In this document: positions 6,228-8,564 of the stretch, one piece after another | Numbering within the stretch: the stretch's first letter is position 1 | Layout: every line of letters starts with the position of its first letter | Assembly: GCA_023457935.1 (NCBI GenBank) | Contig: JAEXBA010000095.1 | Location: 1 to 8,564 of the forward strand | Direction: 5' to 3' | DNA length: 8,564 nt | Source of the DNA: Bacteroidota bacterium | GTDB lineage: Bacteria > Bacteroidota > Bacteroidia > Flavobacteriales > Weeksellaceae | The notes under the pieces: model-generated | What the model saw: only the letters and a program-made list of their open reading frames with translations | The model's database searches: none | Told to the model about the DNA's origin: nothing | Translations under genes and position numbers: made by a program

Positions 6228-6243
6228 AACTACAAAAGTAGTT
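6228..6243 (-). promoter_or_regulatory. Candidate -7 box of the J-domain gene inside a palindrome
   Basis: On the minus strand 6233-6240 reads TACTTTTG, a perfect TAnnTTTG. It lies within a perfect 6-bp inverted repeat, AACTAC (6228-6233) and GTAGTT (6238-6243), around AAAA. No TTG stands at the usual -33 distance (the nearest gives a 13-base gap). If used, the mRNA leader would be about 80 bases and contain the heptamer array. On the plus strand the same hairpin is followed by seven T's and could be read as a weak terminator, but no plus-strand gene ends nearby. Confidence 0.4.
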
Positions 6244-6298
6244 TTTTTAAGGACAATTCAGAAACCGAAGAAGGTTTCCGCAGCGATTCTTATTTTTC

Positions 6299-6306
6299 TA
6301 CATTTG
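6299..6306 (+). promoter_or_regulatory. Candidate -7 box of the DsrE-like gene
   Basis: TACATTTG is a perfect TAnnTTTG and ends 17 bases before the ATG at 6324. The -33 region has TTTC rather than TTG about 21 bases upstream, so the match is partial. The short leader is A/T-rich without a Shine-Dalgarno. Confidence 0.45.
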
Positions 6307-6323
6307 AATAAATTTTTAAAACC

Positions 6324-7448
6324 ATGAAAACAAAACTCTTATCTGTTCTTGCAGTTCTTCTCATTGCATTCAGTTCTGCACAGTCCAAAATAGATTCAGA
6401 CAGGAAAAACCTTACTTTTTACCTGCCTCTGGAGACTTACCACAATGAAACTGCTTTTGCGAAAAGTGTTGAAAATCTTGCTTTGCAGTTAAGTCCGTAC
6501 GAAATTGATGAGAAAAACTACACCAACAATGGCGGAATGATTTATTTTCTGACAAAAAATTACGACGGTTTCCTGAAGCTTTCGGGCAAAAAAGATTTTG
6601 ATAAATCCATGCTTCCTTTCAAGAGCTATGCGATCGCCGCCAAAGCCGACCCAAAACTCGGAAACAAATTCCACAGCGAATTTGTTAAGGTTTTTACAAA
6701 GGAATTTGCCTCACAGGAGGAAGGCATGAAAAACAGAATTTCCGGCTATTATTACGATGAAAGAATGAACGGCGAGCTGGAAATTCAGCGCAGCGAACTG
6801 CTGGAAAATCTCGCGAAAAAGAAATCCGATTCCATTTCCTATGATGATGCCATTACGCTGCTTTGGTACGAAGGCGGCAGAAATCTCATTAAAAACACCA
6901 TGAACGATGTGCGAAATTTGGTTTCCGGCTATGTTGCCGTTTATCTGGAACCGATGATTACCGGAAATATTTGGCTTGCCGTTACGCAGCCGAAAGAAAT
7001 CAACCATTTTCCGGATTTATCCAAAGATTACAGACTGCTTTTTGAACTGATTGATTTTTCTGAAAAAGATGCAGGAGAAAATGCGGCAAAGAAGCAGAAT
7101 CCCTATCTGGTGGAAGCGGCAAGAATTCTCAATCTTCATGCAGGAGCCGGAATTCCGGTGGAAAGAATCAAAGCGGCATTCGTTCTTCACGGTCCGGCAA
7201 TGAATATTCTGATGACGAATGAGCATTACAACAAACGTTATCATACTGACAATCCGAATCTTACGATTATAAAACAGCTGCAGGACAGAGGTTTCAAATT
7301 TGTAGTGTGCGGACAGAGCATGACGTGGGCAGGCCGCCGATTAAAAGAATTTACCGAAAATGTAGAGGAAGCTTTCTCAGCAAAAACCGCGATTACTTCT
7401 TATCAGAACAACGGATACCTGCTTCAGAATGTTAAAAGAGAAAATTAA
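6324..7448 (+). CDS. Secreted protein with C-terminal DsrE/DsrF-like domain and an unrecognised N-terminal half
   Basis: The 374-residue product has a Sec signal peptide (about 1-19, ending FSSAQ), so it is probably periplasmic. The last ~140 residues (235-374) resemble the DsrE/DsrF-like family: YRLLFELIDFS, then AARILNLHAGAGIP (265-278), IKAAFVLHGPA (282-292), and KFVVCGQSM (325-333) with the conserved Cys329. This is the only cysteine in the protein and matches the persulfide-carrying position of sulfur-relay proteins of this family. Stand-alone periplasmic members are usually 150-190 residues; here about 200 residues precede the domain, which I cannot assign. They contain no cysteine and several charged helices. 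The gene has its own candidate promoter and meets the TsdA-like cytochrome gene tail to tail, with a 4-base overlap of stop codons. A role in periplasmic sulfur handling is inferred from the domain and neighbour; no substrate can be named. Confidence 0.8.
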   Translation: MKTKLLSVLAVLLIAFSSAQSKIDSDRKNLTFYLPLETYHNETAFAKSVENLALQLSPYEIDEKNYTNNGGMIYFLTKNYDGFLKLSGKKDFDKSMLPFKSYAIAAKADPKLGNKFHSEFVKVFTKEFASQEEGMKNRISGYYYDERMNGELEIQRSELLENLAKKKSDSISYDDAITLLWYEGGRNLIKNTMNDVRNLVSGYVAVYLEPMITGNIWLAVTQPKEINHFPDLSKDYRLLFELIDFSEKDAGENAAKKQNPYLVEAARILNLHAGAGIPVERIKAAFVLHGPAMNILMTNEHYNKRYHTDNPNLTIIKQLQDRGFKFVVCGQSMTWAGRRLKEFTENVEEAFSAKTAITSYQNNGYLLQNVKREN

Positions 7449-8350
7449 TTCTTTTCTCTGGCATCCAGAATTGGCTGAAACGGGCCGTAACGGTGTTGGT
7501 TTTCCGAAAAAGTATCGGCAAAAGGCCCAAACGCATAATCAACAGGTTTTGTTTTGAGATTGGGCCAGTCTTGGCTAAAGAATTTCTGTGGTCTCGGTTT
7601 TGAAATGATAAATGCTGCAACATCCCAAGCTTCTTCTTCGGTGAGAACGGGTTTTTCGGCTGTTGCCAAATCTTTCGGCATATTGGCGTGAACAAATCCG
7701 GCAAGATTCTGAATACGGTTTAAACCTGCAGAAGTGTTGTAGCTTTGATTTCCCCACAAAGGCGGAAACTCGAAATAATCTTTGGAGTCAGCCGCAGCTT
7801 TTCCGGTTCCGTTGCTTCCGTGGCAGGAAGCGCATTGTAAATAATAAACTGTTTTTCCTTTTTCAGGATTTGCGGCGCGGTTCAGAAGTTTCAGTTTTCT
7901 AATTCCGCTTCCGTGCGGCATTGTATTTTTCGGAACATCTTTTCCTACTGAACTGATGTACGCAACCATCGCCTGCATTTCCGGAGCTGCAATCTGCAGA
8001 CTGTCACCGTTTAAGCTGCGCTGAAAACAGTCGCTGATTCTTTTTTCCAGTGTTTCAATGCTGCCGCTTCGTTCCCTGAATTTCGGATAGTTGGCAAAAA
8101 CCGCTTTGTAACTGTTTCCGTAATCCACCGTTCCGGCCTGAAGATGACAGTTGGTGCAGTTCATTCCGTTTGATGTTTGCGAAAGGGTTCCTTTTGGCCC
8201 GTAATAGTAGGAAGTATGGAGAACCAGTTGTTTTCCGTATTCCAGTTGCGCTTTCTGCGAAAATGCAGAATCTGTCTGTGGCTGTCCGGAATCTTCTTTC
8301 TTGGAACAGCCGAGAATTAAAAAAAGGACAAAGAAATATTTCAGTTTCAT
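7445..8350 (-). CDS. Diheme c-type cytochrome lipoprotein, thiosulfate dehydrogenase (TsdA)-like
   Basis: The 301-residue product has a signal with lipobox LILGC (Cys15), so it should be a lipid-anchored envelope protein. Two haem c sites are visible: CTNCH (65-69) and CASCH (173-177). Between them EKRISDCFQRSLNG (102-115) supplies C108, at the place where TsdA enzymes have the cysteine that ligates haem 1. PEMQAMVAYIS follows. The second domain has PPLWGNQSYN (196-205), FVHANMP with M224 as probable distal ligand of haem 2, and AWDVAAFIISKPRP. TsdA couples two thiosulfates to tetrathionate, or runs in reverse. From memory, the Allochromatium enzyme has Lys before the haem 2 Met and the Campylobacter one Asn, as here (N223), which would lean toward tetrathionate reduction. 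No tsdB partner is visible. The family call is firm; substrate and direction are inference. It converges on the DsrE-like gene. Confidence 0.87.
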   Translation of the reverse strand: MKLKYFFVLFLILGCSKKEDSGQPQTDSAFSQKAQLEYGKQLVLHTSYYYGPKGTLSQTSNGMNCTNCHLQAGTVDYGNSYKAVFANYPKFRERSGSIETLEKRISDCFQRSLNGDSLQIAAPEMQAMVAYISSVGKDVPKNTMPHGSGIRKLKLLNRAANPEKGKTVYYLQCASCHGSNGTGKAAADSKDYFEFPPLWGNQSYNTSAGLNRIQNLAGFVHANMPKDLATAEKPVLTEEEAWDVAAFIISKPRPQKFFSQDWPNLKTKPVDYAFGPFADTFSENQHRYGPFQPILDAREKN

Positions 8351-8360
8351 GGTTGGAACA

Positions 8361-8403
8361 GTAAAATTAGTTTTTTTTGATGGGTTGATGATTTTTTTAA
8401 CGC
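8361..8403. repeat. Intergenic ~43-base repeat, copy 1
   Basis: This segment recurs at 8523-8564 with one substitution (T for C at the eighth base) and one extra T in the first T-run. It has two T-runs flanking GATGGGTTGATGA and ends TTAACGC. It begins 11 bases upstream of the cytochrome start codon, so it occupies the expected promoter position of that gene. On the minus strand its edge gives TAATTTTA (8362-8369), a near match to a -7 box, without a -33 TTG. Confidence 0.85.
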
Positions 8404-8522
8404 AGAGGTGACAAAGAAGTTTTACTGAAGCCTGTTGATTTTAAGACCGCGAAGGGTGAAAACTAAGAGTTCAATAGACTTTATTTTTTAGAATCAGAAA
8501 AAGCAAACATTTGCGTGAAACT
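8404..8522. other. Gene-free spacer between the two repeat copies
   Basis: No plausible ORF, RNA gene or terminator is visible. It contains the short motif CGAAGGGTGAAAAC (8451-8464), loosely similar to CGCAGAGGTGACAAAG just after copy 1, and a 12-base palindrome GCAAACATTTGC (8503-8514). Together with copy 1 it may form one 162-base unit of a longer repeat that continues beyond the window. Confidence 0.5.
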
Positions 8523-8564
8523 GTAAAATCAGTTTTTTTGATGGGTTGATGATTTTTTTAACGC
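8523..8564. repeat. Intergenic ~43-base repeat, copy 2, reaching the window edge
   Basis: This matches copy 1 over its whole length in the same orientation, starting 162 bases later, with one base change and one T fewer. Because the window ends inside or at the end of the match, the true repeat may be longer. Confidence 0.85.

Noticed and set aside
6228..6248. Intrinsic terminator on the plus strand (6-bp hairpin followed by seven T's)
   Set aside because: No plus-strand gene ends upstream of it, and the stem is short and mostly A/T. The coincidence with a perfect minus-strand -7 box makes a promoter or operator reading more likely.
7457..7470. Small hairpin TCTGG-CAT-CCAGA just after the DsrE-like stop as a terminator
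   Set aside because: It has a five-pair stem with a three-base loop and no T-run, inside the cytochrome coding sequence; probably chance.
7663..7902. 79-residue plus-strand ORF and other frames inside the cytochrome gene
   Set aside because: They are antisense or shifted frames of a gene with two clear CxxCH sites and a lipobox; nothing supports them independently.

Overview
The window looks like chromosomal DNA from a flavobacterium (Bacteroidota), most likely of the Chryseobacterium/Weeksellaceae group. The evidence is: several promoter-like sites of the Bacteroidota type (TAnnTTTG near -7, TTG near -33), A-rich rather than Shine-Dalgarno start regions, protein styles typical of flavobacteria (short lipobox lipoproteins, small beta-barrels with a C-terminal Phe, a one-chain GcvP), and a heptamer repeat of a kind I associate with that group. 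The genus is inference.

Layout, left to right. Positions 1-478 (minus) hold the N-terminal third of a dGTPase (dgt), cut by the window edge. Diverging from it are a lipoprotein with thrombospondin-type-3-like calcium-binding loops (570-1679) and a small outer-membrane beta-barrel protein (1722-2249). A strong hairpin at 2261-2286 ends the oppositely directed gcvP (2313-5171, minus), the complete glycine decarboxylase. Diverging from gcvP is a 50-residue Cys/Lys-rich ORF (5306-5458). It converges on a tail-anchored J-domain protein with a TTG start (5502-6146, minus), whose leader carries seven tandem heptamers. From 6324 to 7448 (plus) is a secreted protein with a C-terminal DsrE/DsrF-like domain joined to an N-terminal half I do not recognise. 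It converges, with overlapping stop codons, on a diheme cytochrome c lipoprotein of the thiosulfate dehydrogenase (TsdA) type (7445-8350, minus). The last 214 bases are gene-free and hold two near-identical copies of a ~43-base repeat, 162 bases apart.

Most genes appear to be single transcription units with their own promoters; only the lipoprotein and beta-barrel pair looks like an operon. dgt (nucleotide pools) and gcvP (glycine cleavage, one-carbon supply) are housekeeping genes. The DsrE-like protein and the TsdA-like cytochrome both point to sulfur chemistry in the cell envelope and may be linked in function, although they are tail to tail and not co-transcribed. The points most worth following are the DsrE fusion with its cytochrome neighbour, the Cys-rich micro-ORF, the tail-anchored J protein, and the promoter geometry (two candidate leaderless genes; two -7 boxes nested in palindromes). 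I saw no tRNA, rRNA, CRISPR array, transposase or glycine riboswitch.
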